Source: Candidatus Methanoperedens sp.
GTDB taxonomy: Archaea; Halobacteriota; Methanosarcinia; Methanosarcinales; Methanoperedenaceae
Direction of reading: 5' to 3'
DNA: 8,179 nucleotides
Assembly (NCBI GenBank): GCA_028679855.1
Contig: JAJRAP010000052.1
Coordinates: 1 to 8,179 of the forward strand
This document shows, piece after piece, positions 1 to 6,738 of this stretch. A model generated the notes under the pieces. It ran no database searches. It was not told the origin of the DNA and worked only from the letters and a program-made list of their open reading frames with translations. The position numbers were made by a program, and so were the translations under genes. Within the stretch, counting starts at the first letter, position 1. Every line of letters starts with the position of its first letter.

Positions 1-1
1 G

Positions 2-1072
2 GACAGAGGTATCACCATCGATGTCGCGCATCAGAGATTCGATACCGCAAAATATTATTTCACGATCGTGGACTGCCCTGGACACAGGGACTTCGTAAAG
101 AACATGATCACTGGCGCCTCGCAGGCTGATGCAGCAATTCTTGTATGCGCAGCCAAAGAGGGTGTCCAGTCACAGACAAAGGAACATGTATTTCTTTCAA
201 GGACCCTGGGTATTAACCAGTTAATCATTTCAGTCAACAAGATGGATGAAGTCAACTATGATAAGGCAAGATATGATGCAGTAAAAGCTGAACTTGGGAC
301 TCTTCTCAAGATGGTAGGCTACAAACCTGACGAAATGAACTTCATTCCTACATCGGCATTCAAGGGAGACAACCTCGCAAAACCAAGCGAGAACACCAAA
401 TGGTACACTGGACCAACATTGCTGGCTGCGCTGGACACGCTGAAAGTACCCGAGAAACCAGTCACTTTACCGTTGCGCATCCCTGTGCAGGACTCATACA
501 CCATCTCAGGTATCGGCACTGTTCCAGTAGGGCGCGTCGAGACAGGTAAGATGAAGCCAGGCGACAAGATCATATTCATGCCCGCAAAGGCAGTCGGTGA
601 AGTCAAATCCATCGAGATGCACCACCAGGAAGTCAAAGAGGCTGTTCCTGGCGACAATATCGGCTGGAACGTGAGAGGCGTTGAGAAGAAGGATATCAGG
701 CGTGGTGACGTGTGCGGGCATACGGACAAACCGCCATGCGTTGCTGAAGAGTTCACAGCGCAGATCGTTGTGCTGCAGCATCCGTCAGCTATCGCGGCAG
801 GATATACACCTGTGATCCACTGTCACACGGCGCAGGTCGCAGGCATGATAACCGCAATACTCAAGAAGCTTGACCCCAAGTCAGGTCAGGTCGCTGCTGA
901 GAACCCGGATTTCATAAAAGCTGGCGATGCAGCTATCGTCACTATCAAGCCTATGAAACCACTGTGTATCGAAAAGGTAAAAGAGATCCCCCAGCTTGGT
1001 CGCTTTGCGATCCGGGATATGGGTATGACCATTGCAGCAGGCATGGTCCAGGACATCAAACCGCGTATATAA
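2..1072 (+). CDS. tuf: Translation elongation factor 1-alpha (aEF-1A), 5'-truncated by window edge
   Basis: This GTPase delivers aminoacyl-tRNA to the ribosomal A site in the cytoplasm. The reading frame is open from base 2, with no start in view, and ends at TAA 1070-1072, giving 356 residues. Archaeal EF-1alpha is usually about 420-430 residues, so roughly 65-70 N-terminal residues, including the P-loop, lie upstream. Visible motifs in partial numbering are the switch I/G2 region RGITID with its conserved Thr (residues 2-7), G3 DCPGH (24-28), G4 NKMD (79-82) and the G5 TSA motif (117-119). The beta-barrel domain II starts near residue 152 ([19 protein letters not shown] region), and domain III runs from about 245 to the end. 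The GTG at base 68 lies inside the G3 region and is not the start. The gene is followed after 29 nt by rpsJ, the standard archaeal order. Codon use is moderate in GC, unlike the AT-rich genes further downstream. Identification is very secure; only the 5' end is missing. Confidence 0.97.
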   Translation, partial: DRGITIDVAHQRFDTAKYYFTIVDCPGHRDFVKNMITGASQADAAILVCAAKEGVQSQTKEHVFLSRTLGINQLIISVNKMDEVNYDKARYDAVKAELGTLLKMVGYKPDEMNFIPTSAFKGDNLAKPSENTKWYTGPTLLAALDTLKVPEKPVTLPLRIPVQDSYTISGIGTVPVGRVETGKMKPGDKIIFMPAKAVGEVKSIEMHHQEVKEAVPGDNIGWNVRGVEKKDIRRGDVCGHTDKPPCVAEEFTAQIVVLQHPSAIAAGYTPVIHCHTAQVAGMITAILKKLDPKSGQVAAENPDFIKAGDAAIVTIKPMKPLCIEKVKEIPQLGRFAIRDMGMTIAAGMVQDIKPRI

Positions 1073-1092
1073 TCCCTTACCTTTTTTAAAAC

Positions 1093-1096
1093 GGTG
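1093..1096 (+). promoter_or_regulatory. Shine-Dalgarno site of rpsJ
   Basis: The tetramer GGTG sits 5 nt before the ATG at 1102. It is complementary to the CACC part of the archaeal 16S rRNA 3' end and supports this start for S10. The short 29-nt gap after tuf shows no TATA box, in line with co-transcription. Confidence 0.6.
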
Positions 1097-1101
1097 TTTT
1101 T

Positions 1102-1413
1102 ATGGCTCAAAAAGCAAGGATACGTTTATCAGGGACAAGTCCCTCTACTCTTGACGGGATTTGTTCCCAGGTCAAAGATATCGCTTCAAAGACAGGTGTT
1201 AGCATCTCAGGTCCGGTACCACTTCCTACAAAAAGGCTGGTAGTGCCGACCAGGAAATCTCCTGACGGCGAGGGTAGCTCGACATGGGATCACTGGGAGA
1301 TGCGCGTTCATAAAAGGCTTATCGACCTTGATGCTGATGAAAGGGCTCTGCGCCAGTTAATGCGCATTCAGGTGCCCAAGGATATCAGTATAGAGATCGT
1401 GCTGACGAGTTAA
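1102..1413 (+). CDS. rpsJ: 30S ribosomal protein S10 (uS10)
   Basis: This is a small-subunit protein of the 30S head, 103 residues long, which is the normal length for archaeal S10 (about 102). The family signature G-P-[LIVM]-x-[LIVM]-P-T is present at residues 37-43 (GPVPLPT). It is followed by the archaeal/eukaryotic-type stretch [20 protein letters not shown] (51-70), with the conserved KRLIDL loop after it. The C-terminal beta strand ends IEIVLTS. The ATG is chosen because of the GGTG site 5 nt upstream and because the N-terminus [12 protein letters not shown] matches the family. It lies 29 nt after the EF-1alpha gene, the usual last pair of the archaeal str operon, and is followed by T-tracts that look like the operon end. 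Nothing unusual is seen in the protein. Confidence 0.97.
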   Translation: MAQKARIRLSGTSPSTLDGICSQVKDIASKTGVSISGPVPLPTKRLVVPTRKSPDGEGSSTWDHWEMRVHKRLIDLDADERALRQLMRIQVPKDISIEIVLTS

Positions 1414-1433
1414 GAGCGGAAGCTTTTAACTAG

Positions 1434-1462
1434 TTTTTCTTATTTTTAGGTAGTTTTTTTTT
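1434..1462 (+). terminator. Oligo-T terminator of the tuf-rpsJ operon
   Basis: Three T-tracts follow the rpsJ stop: T5 at 1434-1438, T5 at 1443-1447 and T9 at 1454-1462. Archaeal RNA polymerase terminates at runs of T without needing a hairpin, and I see no strong stem here. The position, 20-50 nt after the last gene of a highly expressed operon, fits. No tRNA gene follows rpsJ. Confidence 0.7.
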
Positions 1463-1483
1463 GAAGGGCTTTTATCGTTTAAG

Positions 1484-1533
1484 TTACATATATATTGTCG
1501 CAGAACCTTCAGTATATACGTTAATATAAATAA
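1484..1533 (+). promoter_or_regulatory. Candidate archaeal promoter region for the nucleotidyltransferase gene
   Basis: The 133-bp gap between rpsJ and the next gene contains three TATA-like stretches: TTACATATATATT (1484-1496), AGTATATA (1511-1518) and TTAATATAAATAA (1521-1533). With the usual 25 nt or so between box and start site, the first would give a leader of about 30 nt and the second an almost leaderless mRNA. The third would place transcription start inside the gene. No Shine-Dalgarno sequence is visible before the ATG at 1547, which favours the second box and leaderless initiation. The choice between them is inference. Confidence 0.4.
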
Positions 1534-1546
1534 CTGGCTGACCGAT

Positions 1547-2146
1547 ATGGATTTTGAATATAATGGTAAAAATATATCTTTAAAAAATAAGGTGCTATCA
1601 AAACTCGACCTTTTTGTAATCGATTTTGTCGATATCCTTACTAAATATGCAGACTATGTTGTTGTCAGCGGTTATGTTTCGATCATTTTCGGAAGGTCCC
1701 GTGGAACTGAAGATATTGACATATTGATAAAGAAAATCGACATGGAGACTTTCATCAAACTTAACAGAGAACTTATCGGAAAACAATACTGGTTCTTAAA
1801 TGCAGATAATCCAGGAGAACTCTATGGTATGCTTCAGGACGGACTTGCGGTACGCATCGCGGTAAAGGAGACAGTTATTCCAAACATAGAACTCAAATTT
1901 GTGAAAAGCGACCTTGATAGAATTTCCCTGAGAGAGCATATGGTAGTTAAAACAGGAAAGCATATCATCAATATATCGCCTCTGGAACTTCAAATAGCCT
2001 TTAAACTTTACCTTGGAAGTGACAAGGATATAGAGGATGCTGTGTATTTATATGATATCTTCTCAAAGTATCTCGATATAATCAAACTGAAGCAATATAT
2101 GAGCATTTTGAAGGTGAAAGGTGCGGATTATGGGATCGATGTTTGA
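1547..2146 (+). CDS. Minimal nucleotidyltransferase-fold protein (AbiEii/MNT-like)
   Basis: This 199-residue soluble protein has the hallmark of polymerase-beta-type nucleotidyltransferases. A hydrophobic strand and Gly lead into SGYVSIIFGRSRGTEDID (residues 41-58), followed by a hydrophobic strand, so D56 and D58 would be the metal-binding pair. A later strand, IELKF (114-118), may supply the third acidic residue (E115). The C-terminal helical part has the pattern LELQIAFKLYLGSDKDIEDA (146-165). This resembles the KL...(R/K)D..DA segment common downstream of the catalytic core in AbiEii-like and related archaeal families. Such proteins transfer a nucleotide to a protein or RNA, and many are toxins or resistance enzymes; the substrate here cannot be read from sequence. 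The base after the first motif Gly is Tyr rather than Gly/Ser. The gene is much more AT-rich than tuf/rpsJ. It has no Shine-Dalgarno site and overlaps the next small gene. The ATG at 1547 is the only sensible start; the next Met is residue 66, beyond the active-site motif. Confidence 0.75.
   Translation: MDFEYNGKNISLKNKVLSKLDLFVIDFVDILTKYADYVVVSGYVSIIFGRSRGTEDIDILIKKIDMETFIKLNRELIGKQYWFLNADNPGELYGMLQDGLAVRIAVKETVIPNIELKFVKSDLDRISLREHMVVKTGKHIINISPLELQIAFKLYLGSDKDIEDAVYLYDIFSKYLDIIKLKQYMSILKVKGADYGIDV
2119..2123 (+). promoter_or_regulatory. Shine-Dalgarno site deciding the start of the small downstream gene
   Basis: AGGTG ends 6 nt before the ATG at 2130. A GTG at 2121 and an ATG at 2139 are in the same frame. 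The GTG overlaps this site and has only AGGTGA at 2112-2117 three nt upstream, while 2139 is 15 nt away from the site. The 2130 ATG therefore has the best spacing. Confidence 0.6.
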
Positions 2147-2327
2147 TAAAAAACAAAATCTGGCGGAAAGATTGAAATTTGTGCATTTTTACAGCCAGTG
2201 GGTAAAATCCGTACCAAATGAGGTATGGAGCAAACAGCAGGCAGAGTTCATTAACAGCCTTTTTGAGAACGCAAGGAATTTTCAACTGGATGCAAAAAAG
2301 TATTTAAAATCAATAAACCGCAGATAA
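2130..2327 (+). CDS. Small charged protein paired with the nucleotidyltransferase; function unknown
   Basis: This is a 65-residue protein with no signal peptide or membrane segment. It is rich in Lys, Glu, Asp, Gln and aromatic residues and looks mostly helical, with a probable first helix over residues 9-26 (QNLAERLKFVHFYSQWVK) and a second over 33-50 (WSKQQAEFINSLFENARN). I cannot assign it to a named family. Its start lies 17 nt inside the end of the nucleotidyltransferase gene in another frame, so the two are almost certainly translated from one message and may form a complex. That arrangement (catalytic nucleotidyltransferase plus a small helical partner) recalls MNT/HEPN and AbiE-type toxin-antitoxin pairs. 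However, I see no HEPN R-x4-6-H motif and no clear DNA-binding motif. The last codons (NRR and the stop) are made from a 10-bp tandem repeat that continues into the intergenic gap. It is a real gene on the grounds of operon position, ribosome site and sensible composition; its role is unknown. Confidence 0.7.
   Translation: MGSMFDKKQNLAERLKFVHFYSQWVKSVPNEVWSKQQAEFINSLFENARNFQLDAKKYLKSINRR
2294..2308 (-). terminator. Possible oligo-T terminator for the VWA operon
   Basis: On the minus strand, about 55-70 nt past the stop of the second VWA gene, there is a T-rich stretch that includes T6 at 2299-2294. It lies antisense to the 3' end of the small plus-strand gene. No other T-tract is nearer, and the gap itself is filled by repeats. 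This is a weak call. Confidence 0.3.
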
Positions 2328-2370
2328 CCGCAGATACCATCAATCAGCGTTATTCAGTGCTCATTCAGCG
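2317..2370. repeat. Two families of 10-bp tandem repeats between convergent genes
   Basis: ACCGCAGATA occurs twice in perfect tandem at 2317-2326 and 2327-2336. After three bases come three degenerate copies of another 10-mer: TCAATCAGCG (2340-2349), TTATTCAGTG (2350-2359) and, after one base, TCATTCAGCG (2361-2370). The block spans the 33-bp gap between the small plus-strand gene and the minus-strand VWA gene. It supplies the last codons of both: NRR-stop on one side and the final Ala-Glu-stop on the other. It is too short and too irregular for a CRISPR array. Confidence 0.75.
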
Positions 2371-4868
2371 ACTTCAGCCGCCGCCTCCACAGGTTCAGCT
2401 CTCGGCAGGTTATCCTCTATCTTCGGTCTATCCTTCCTGTAATCCTTCATCCTCCTGATTATCACTTCTGCCAGGAAAAGTATCAGAGCAGCCAGCAGGA
2501 AAGGCTCCTTCTCACTCTGCGGCGCCTCCACAGTCCTGGTAGCCTTCTCTTTTATATCCATGAACAGCAGACCTTCCACCCCGTCCTCATCATATACGCG
2601 CCCGCCGTTGGATTCGATGATGGTCTTGAGCTTATCGTTGAACCCGACCTCCCTGTACTCGATCGGGTAGTTCACAGCTATTCCATATCCTGAGAGGTCG
2701 TGGAAACCCTCTTTATCCGGATTTATCGTGGTCTCATAGGTCGTTGGTCCTGTGCTTGACAGAGCAATATCTTTCTTGTCAAGCTGCACCTGCGGCACCG
2801 TGTTCGATGTTACAATGACCCTGCCCGGAGTCCCGCCCCATATGTCCTCAGCCTGCACAACCACGCCTTCCTTTCCGCGCGGGTCGCCGATTGCCCAGTT
2901 TATCATACCTGATATCAGGCGGGAGTTCTCTCCGCTATAGACCGCAGAAGCCCACATAGTGTTGCCTGCGCCGTTGTCAGTAGTGAATGCAGCCACCCTT
3001 CCCAGCCCGAAACCCCATGTCGTGATGATAGGCTTTCCCTTTGTTGTTGCTACGAGGCGGTCTGAGCCTAGCTTTGGTGTGACGTCGTTGTATCCTGTTA
3101 CTGAGGCTGTGATGTTAACGTATTTTGTGATGAAGTGGTTGGTGTCGATGGCTGCGAGGGGATATTCATAGATTGTTTCAGGTGTTGGTTCCGGTATTGG
3201 TTCCGGGGTTGCCCCTGGCTCTTCAATGATCAAAGTGCTTGCCCGTTCATCTGGATTAAGGACCACTGCTGTTGGTTCTCCTGCTGCAATTGCAATTTCA
3301 TTATATAATCTGTTAGGGGTTTTCTCAGTTTCATAGGCTAAGCGGATCTGAACAAACTGCATCCTTATATTATTGTTTTTCAAATCAATAGCAGTTTTTT
3401 TTATTGCTTCAACGCCTTCTGGTGGCATCATACCATCTGAGAATACTATTATCTCTTTAGTTCCCGTGACAGAATTTAACATTTTTTCCGCTCCACGGAG
3501 GCCGTTTTCAAGGTCTGTAGGATTATCCCCCCCTTTCGGACCAATTTCCCTGATGAACTTATCCAGTTCAGCCCTGTTGGCATCGCTTCCCATAGAGAGC
3601 ATATCTGTCTTTACCGTGACGCCTCCGAATGCCACGATACCAACTGCACTGTCGCGTGCTACATTATACACTATATTCAGGGCGTTCGCGTCGATAAGAC
3701 CGATAAACGAAAGTTTTGTTGTTGGGTCCTCACCAGAAGTGCTCCCCGAAGCATCCATTACGATAACGAGGTTTCTCCCTCCCCTGTACTCAGCCGCCCG
3801 CGATATTATGGGCAGCATGGCTTCCACAGGCGAATTGTTGTAATTCCCTTTATCATACGAGGCATCTCCGCCCACGACCACAAGCCCGCCGCCTCCCCCC
3901 ACATAATTCTTGATAGAATCACTCCCCAGCATCCCCGCGCCCTTGTTGTCTATTATCACTGTTCTGTATTTAGTGAGGTCATCCGGAATGGAGCCTGCGC
4001 GGTCAACAGCATACAGGCTATCAATTATTTGATAAAGGGACGAGCCTGTATCGTCTGTTATCGCAAGCACCTTTGGCTTTGGCACCACGAACACCGATTT
4101 ATAGAACTTATTATTTATCGGGAACCAGTCCTCACCCTCAGGCGTTATGGTTGCCTCTATACTGTGCGTTCCCAGCTTCTTAAAGGTATATGAAAATGGG
4201 ATGGTTTTTGTTCGTTCTTTCTGGTCAATGTTCTTGCTCTCATCCGGCAGATTCACAGGATCATTATCAACTTTTACATCAAGCCTGTAACGCGCGCTGT
4301 CCCCTGCCTGCCTCACCACGATATTGAACACGTTCTCGTTCCCGATGATAAGGTTCTTTGCGCCTGCTATCTCCAGGCTCATATCGTTGTGCAGCAGCTT
4401 CTGATTGACAGCGAACACCCGAGTTCCGGTCTTTGAGACAAAGGTAATGGCATCAGAGAGGTCTTTCCCGTAATTGGTGTTCCCATCACTCACAAGAACA
4501 ATATGGTTGTTTTCAGACGCGCTGATTATCTCATCGCCCACTGGCGAAGTCATACCTGCGAACTCCCTGAACGTGGTCGGAGTCTTTGATTTAATAGCTT
4601 CGTATATTTTCTGTCCAGTATCTTTATTGAAAATATCCATACTCATGGTCTTGTCCGTGAGCACCGTGATCCGTGGAGCATCATCCTTTACCGTAGTCAT
4701 TCCCATAGTAAAAGGTGATGCAAGCGCAGTTATCAATAGACAGAGAATGATTACGCGCGAGAGAATCAGGTATTTTGATACTCCCTTCCTCACGGCATAC
4801 AGCCCTCCAAGCACAACAGGGCTGATCAGGAGGAACACAAGGGGGTTTGCGAACTGGGGAAAATCCAT
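2361..4868 (-). CDS. Membrane-anchored protein with two VWA-like segments and a GATase1-like domain
   Basis: This 835-residue protein has two N-terminal membrane helices (about 9-26 and 33-53) and one near the C-terminus (about 789-805), with a charged tail after it. The first VWA-like segment, about 65-155, has D72-x-T74-x-S76, a possible T107 and SDG at 127-129. A beta-sandwich region follows (about 162-262). A class I glutamine amidotransferase-like fold starts near 266 and includes GGGGGLVVVGGDASYDKGNY (324-343), with no nucleophilic Cys, so it is probably not catalytic. A full VWA domain (about 366-545) is inserted in it, with MIDAS residues D372, S374, S376, T451 and D478. A Pro-Glu linker follows (552-566), and the host fold then resumes with KPIITTWGFGLGRVAAFTTD (612-631). 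Such proteins bind a divalent metal and partners through MIDAS and usually work with MoxR ATPases at the membrane. The start overlaps the upstream VWA gene by one base (TAATG), so the pair is translationally coupled. The substrate and exact role are unknown. Confidence 0.88.
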   Translation of the reverse strand: MDFPQFANPLVFLLISPVVLGGLYAVRKGVSKYLILSRVIILCLLITALASPFTMGMTTVKDDAPRITVLTDKTMSMDIFNKDTGQKIYEAIKSKTPTTFREFAGMTSPVGDEIISASENNHIVLVSDGNTNYGKDLSDAITFVSKTGTRVFAVNQKLLHNDMSLEIAGAKNLIIGNENVFNIVVRQAGDSARYRLDVKVDNDPVNLPDESKNIDQKERTKTIPFSYTFKKLGTHSIEATITPEGEDWFPINNKFYKSVFVVPKPKVLAITDDTGSSLYQIIDSLYAVDRAGSIPDDLTKYRTVIIDNKGAGMLGSDSIKNYVGGGGGLVVVGGDASYDKGNYNNSPVEAMLPIISRAAEYRGGRNLVIVMDASGSTSGEDPTTKLSFIGLIDANALNIVYNVARDSAVGIVAFGGVTVKTDMLSMGSDANRAELDKFIREIGPKGGDNPTDLENGLRGAEKMLNSVTGTKEIIVFSDGMMPPEGVEAIKKTAIDLKNNNIRMQFVQIRLAYETEKTPNRLYNEIAIAAGEPTAVVLNPDERASTLIIEEPGATPEPIPEPTPETIYEYPLAAIDTNHFITKYVNITASVTGYNDVTPKLGSDRLVATTKGKPIITTWGFGLGRVAAFTTDNGAGNTMWASAVYSGENSRLISGMINWAIGDPRGKEGVVVQAEDIWGGTPGRVIVTSNTVPQVQLDKKDIALSSTGPTTYETTINPDKEGFHDLSGYGIAVNYPIEYREVGFNDKLKTIIESNGGRVYDEDGVEGLLFMDIKEKATRTVEAPQSEKEPFLLAALILFLAEVIIRRMKDYRKDRPKIEDNLPRAEPVEAAAEVAE
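3181..3213 (-). repeat. Short in-gene repeat encoding the Pro-Glu linker
   Basis: On the plus strand GGTGTTGGTTCC (3181-3192) is followed by GGTATTGGTTCC (3193-3204) and a partial copy GGGGTTGCC (3205-3213). Read on the minus strand this encodes the repeating Pro-Glu-Pro linker around residues 553-563, between the inserted VWA domain and the return to the amidotransferase-like fold. It is typical of replication-slippage growth of a flexible linker. Confidence 0.7.
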
Positions 4869-6733
4869 TATAGCTCGCCCCTCCAGCGCAGGTAATAAAG
4901 CTCCATGATAACAAGTAAAATTGCTATTATGATAAGATAAATATCAAGATCCCTGGGTGCACGGACTATCTGAGTATTATAAGATATCTCCTTCTTCTCA
5001 GATGGCTGTGAGGTTATACCGCCGCCTGCAAGGTTTGATTCCTTCTCATCGTACAGGTTAACAGCCACATCCTTATCCGGTAACTCATAAACCCCGACCT
5101 CATCAAGAAGCAGCATGTCAGTGGTGATGCTCTCGCTCGGAGTTTTCACCGTCTCCCGCGCCGGAAGATTGATGTACTGCCCTGTCTTTGCGTTATATTC
5201 ACTAACGTCAAGACTTCCTGTTATCCATTCAAGCATCTGTTTCCAGAAAAGAGGATATTCGGGCAGCGCATGAAAATCGTTCCACACCATCGTATTCAAT
5301 GGATCAAAGATATTATCGCCAGACGGATCAGCAAGCCCCGAATATATGACTATCCCTTTCCCGTATTTCCAGTAAGCAAGCATGGGGGACTTATCCCCTG
5401 CTTCCACAAGAGTCACTGCCCCTCTTTTCAAAGTTGCTTTAAAATGCTTCTTTACTTTTATCTTCTCGATCCCTATATCCTCTGTCATCCTGCTTCCCCG
5501 CACAACATTAAGAGAGGTCTCATTTGAAATCTCCCCCAGTTCCACAGGCAGCATGTCCATATTCCCAAGTTCAGGAGATGCTATTATCACCGCATTTCTT
5601 CCACCTGTTACATGCTCGGAAATGCTCTTTACACCATCAGGGGAAAGAGAGCCGCTCACGAACACGATCGGATATGCAGACAATGACGGGATGCTCTTTG
5701 TATCTGCTTTCTGGACTGTTGTAAAAGGAGCAAGTTTAAGTGCCACAATGGAAGGATTTTTTATATTTTCAGTAATGTAAAGAATGTCCTTTTTTACAGA
5801 TACCGGTATTATAACATGAGCATTGTTATCAACCAAAAGCGAGTCCTTTGTATCAATAGATATTTTTGTCTCACCTGGTCTCAGGTTGCTTATCGTGAAA
5901 TATTCATTCGACTCACCATTAATGTTAAGATCAGTCGAAAGTATATTAGCGCCATCCGCAGCAGCTTCAAGCTTCACGGTCTGAGCGCCTTTGTTGAAGT
6001 TCCTGATAATTATCCTGTAATCGCTCCCTTCGAACCAGCCGCCCACAATACCGACATTGTCTGTTCTCCCTGTCACCGTAACAAAATCCACATTGATCCC
6101 ATTGGCTTCTGCAAGCCTCTTTGTGACCACAGGGTCTTCCCCTGTCCAGCTTGCAAAATCAGAAACCACCACAATCCTTCCCCCCTCTGGAAGCATCTTT
6201 CGCCCCAGCATCATGGCGCCTGAGATATCAGCGATCGTGGCTTTTGCCTTCAATTTCTTAAGCGTATCAGATGCGCTCCCTGATGGGACTTCTTTCACAG
6301 CCATAACGGGCACGTTCTCTGCAAGAATCACAGTGTTCTTTGCGCTCAGGAATTTGTTCGCTTCTTCCACTGCTCTGTCGAACCTCCCATCAGCCTGCAT
6401 GCTTGCAGAGGCATCAAGGATAAGAACGGTATGCCCTCCGCCCAATTCCTCATTAGCAATAATAAAAGGCTCTGCCACCGCAAGAGAGGTAAGTATCAGG
6501 ACGAAAAGCTGCATCAGGAACAGAGGGTCTTTCAGGAACTTTCTGAATACGTTAAGCCGCTTCTTCTTTTCAATGTCCATAAGGAACATAAGCGAAGGTA
6601 TCTTTATCTTGAGGGGTCTGGGGCGCAGTAAATATATGATTATCAGAGGAATAATTGAAAGAAGCGCATACAACCCCGCCTGGTTTGCGAACTGTACAGG
6701 ATTGGTGAGCAGCGAGGTCAGTAAATCAGCCAT
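4868..6733 (-). CDS. BatA-type membrane VWA protein (aerotolerance regulator N-terminal domain)
   Basis: This 621-residue protein begins with the Bat-type N-terminal module. It has a first membrane helix (about 18-36) ending in LLRPRPLKIKIPSLMFL (35-51), a basic segment, and a second helix (about 70-91) ending SLAVAEPFI. The VWA domain follows at about 100-220, with a complete MIDAS set: D107-x-S109-x-S111, T166 in ATIADI and D192 in VVVSDF. A beta-sandwich region (about 225-312) and a degenerate amidotransferase-like domain (about 315-505) follow, including SPMLAYWKYGKGIVIYSG (449-466), equivalent to the WGFGLGR segment of its partner. A last membrane helix (about 598-616) ends in LRWRGEL. 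The order matches the next gene, so the two look like diverged relatives acting together. In bacteria Bat proteins sit with MoxR ATPases and DUF58 proteins and affect envelope stress or aerotolerance; neither partner is in view. The ATG is preceded by a strong GGAGGT. It starts 48 bp after the restriction endonuclease gene on the same strand. Confidence 0.88.
   Translation of the reverse strand: MADLLTSLLTNPVQFANQAGLYALLSIIPLIIIYLLRPRPLKIKIPSLMFLMDIEKKKRLNVFRKFLKDPLFLMQLFVLILTSLAVAEPFIIANEELGGGHTVLILDASASMQADGRFDRAVEEANKFLSAKNTVILAENVPVMAVKEVPSGSASDTLKKLKAKATIADISGAMMLGRKMLPEGGRIVVVSDFASWTGEDPVVTKRLAEANGINVDFVTVTGRTDNVGIVGGWFEGSDYRIIIRNFNKGAQTVKLEAAADGANILSTDLNINGESNEYFTISNLRPGETKISIDTKDSLLVDNNAHVIIPVSVKKDILYITENIKNPSIVALKLAPFTTVQKADTKSIPSLSAYPIVFVSGSLSPDGVKSISEHVTGGRNAVIIASPELGNMDMLPVELGEISNETSLNVVRGSRMTEDIGIEKIKVKKHFKATLKRGAVTLVEAGDKSPMLAYWKYGKGIVIYSGLADPSGDNIFDPLNTMVWNDFHALPEYPLFWKQMLEWITGSLDVSEYNAKTGQYINLPARETVKTPSESITTDMLLLDEVGVYELPDKDVAVNLYDEKESNLAGGGITSQPSEKKEISYNTQIVRAPRDLDIYLIIIAILLVIMELYYLRWRGEL
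4878..4884 (-). promoter_or_regulatory. Shine-Dalgarno site of the second VWA gene
   Basis: GGAGGGG on the minus strand lies inside the last codons of the first VWA gene and ends 9 nt before the ATG at 4868-4866. Together with the TAATG overlap it fixes the start and indicates coupled translation. Confidence 0.65.
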
Positions 6734-6738
6734 TTTTT

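Noticed and set aside
319..756. Minus-strand open frame inside the EF-1alpha gene
   Set aside because: The opposite strand is a highly conserved elongation factor. The frame is a by-product of its codon use.
773..778. A CTGCAG site, the PstI target, inside tuf, and the apparent lack of others
   Set aside because: I see only one copy in the window while about two would be expected by chance; this is no evidence for site avoidance, and the specificity of this system is unknown.
1082..1087. T6 run between tuf and rpsJ as a terminator
   Set aside because: It is short and single, and rpsJ follows within 29 nt without a promoter, so the two are most likely co-transcribed; partial attenuation cannot be excluded.
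1414..1546. A tRNA gene after rpsJ, as found in some archaea
   Set aside because: The 133-bp gap holds only T-tracts and TATA-like sequence, with no cloverleaf or T-loop motif.
2317..2370. CRISPR array
   Set aside because: Units are 10 bp, in direct tandem without spacers, and of two different sequences.
3373..3843. Plus-strand open frame inside the large VWA gene
   Set aside because: It mirrors the conserved VWA coding sequence on the other strand and shows no family motif; a shadow frame.
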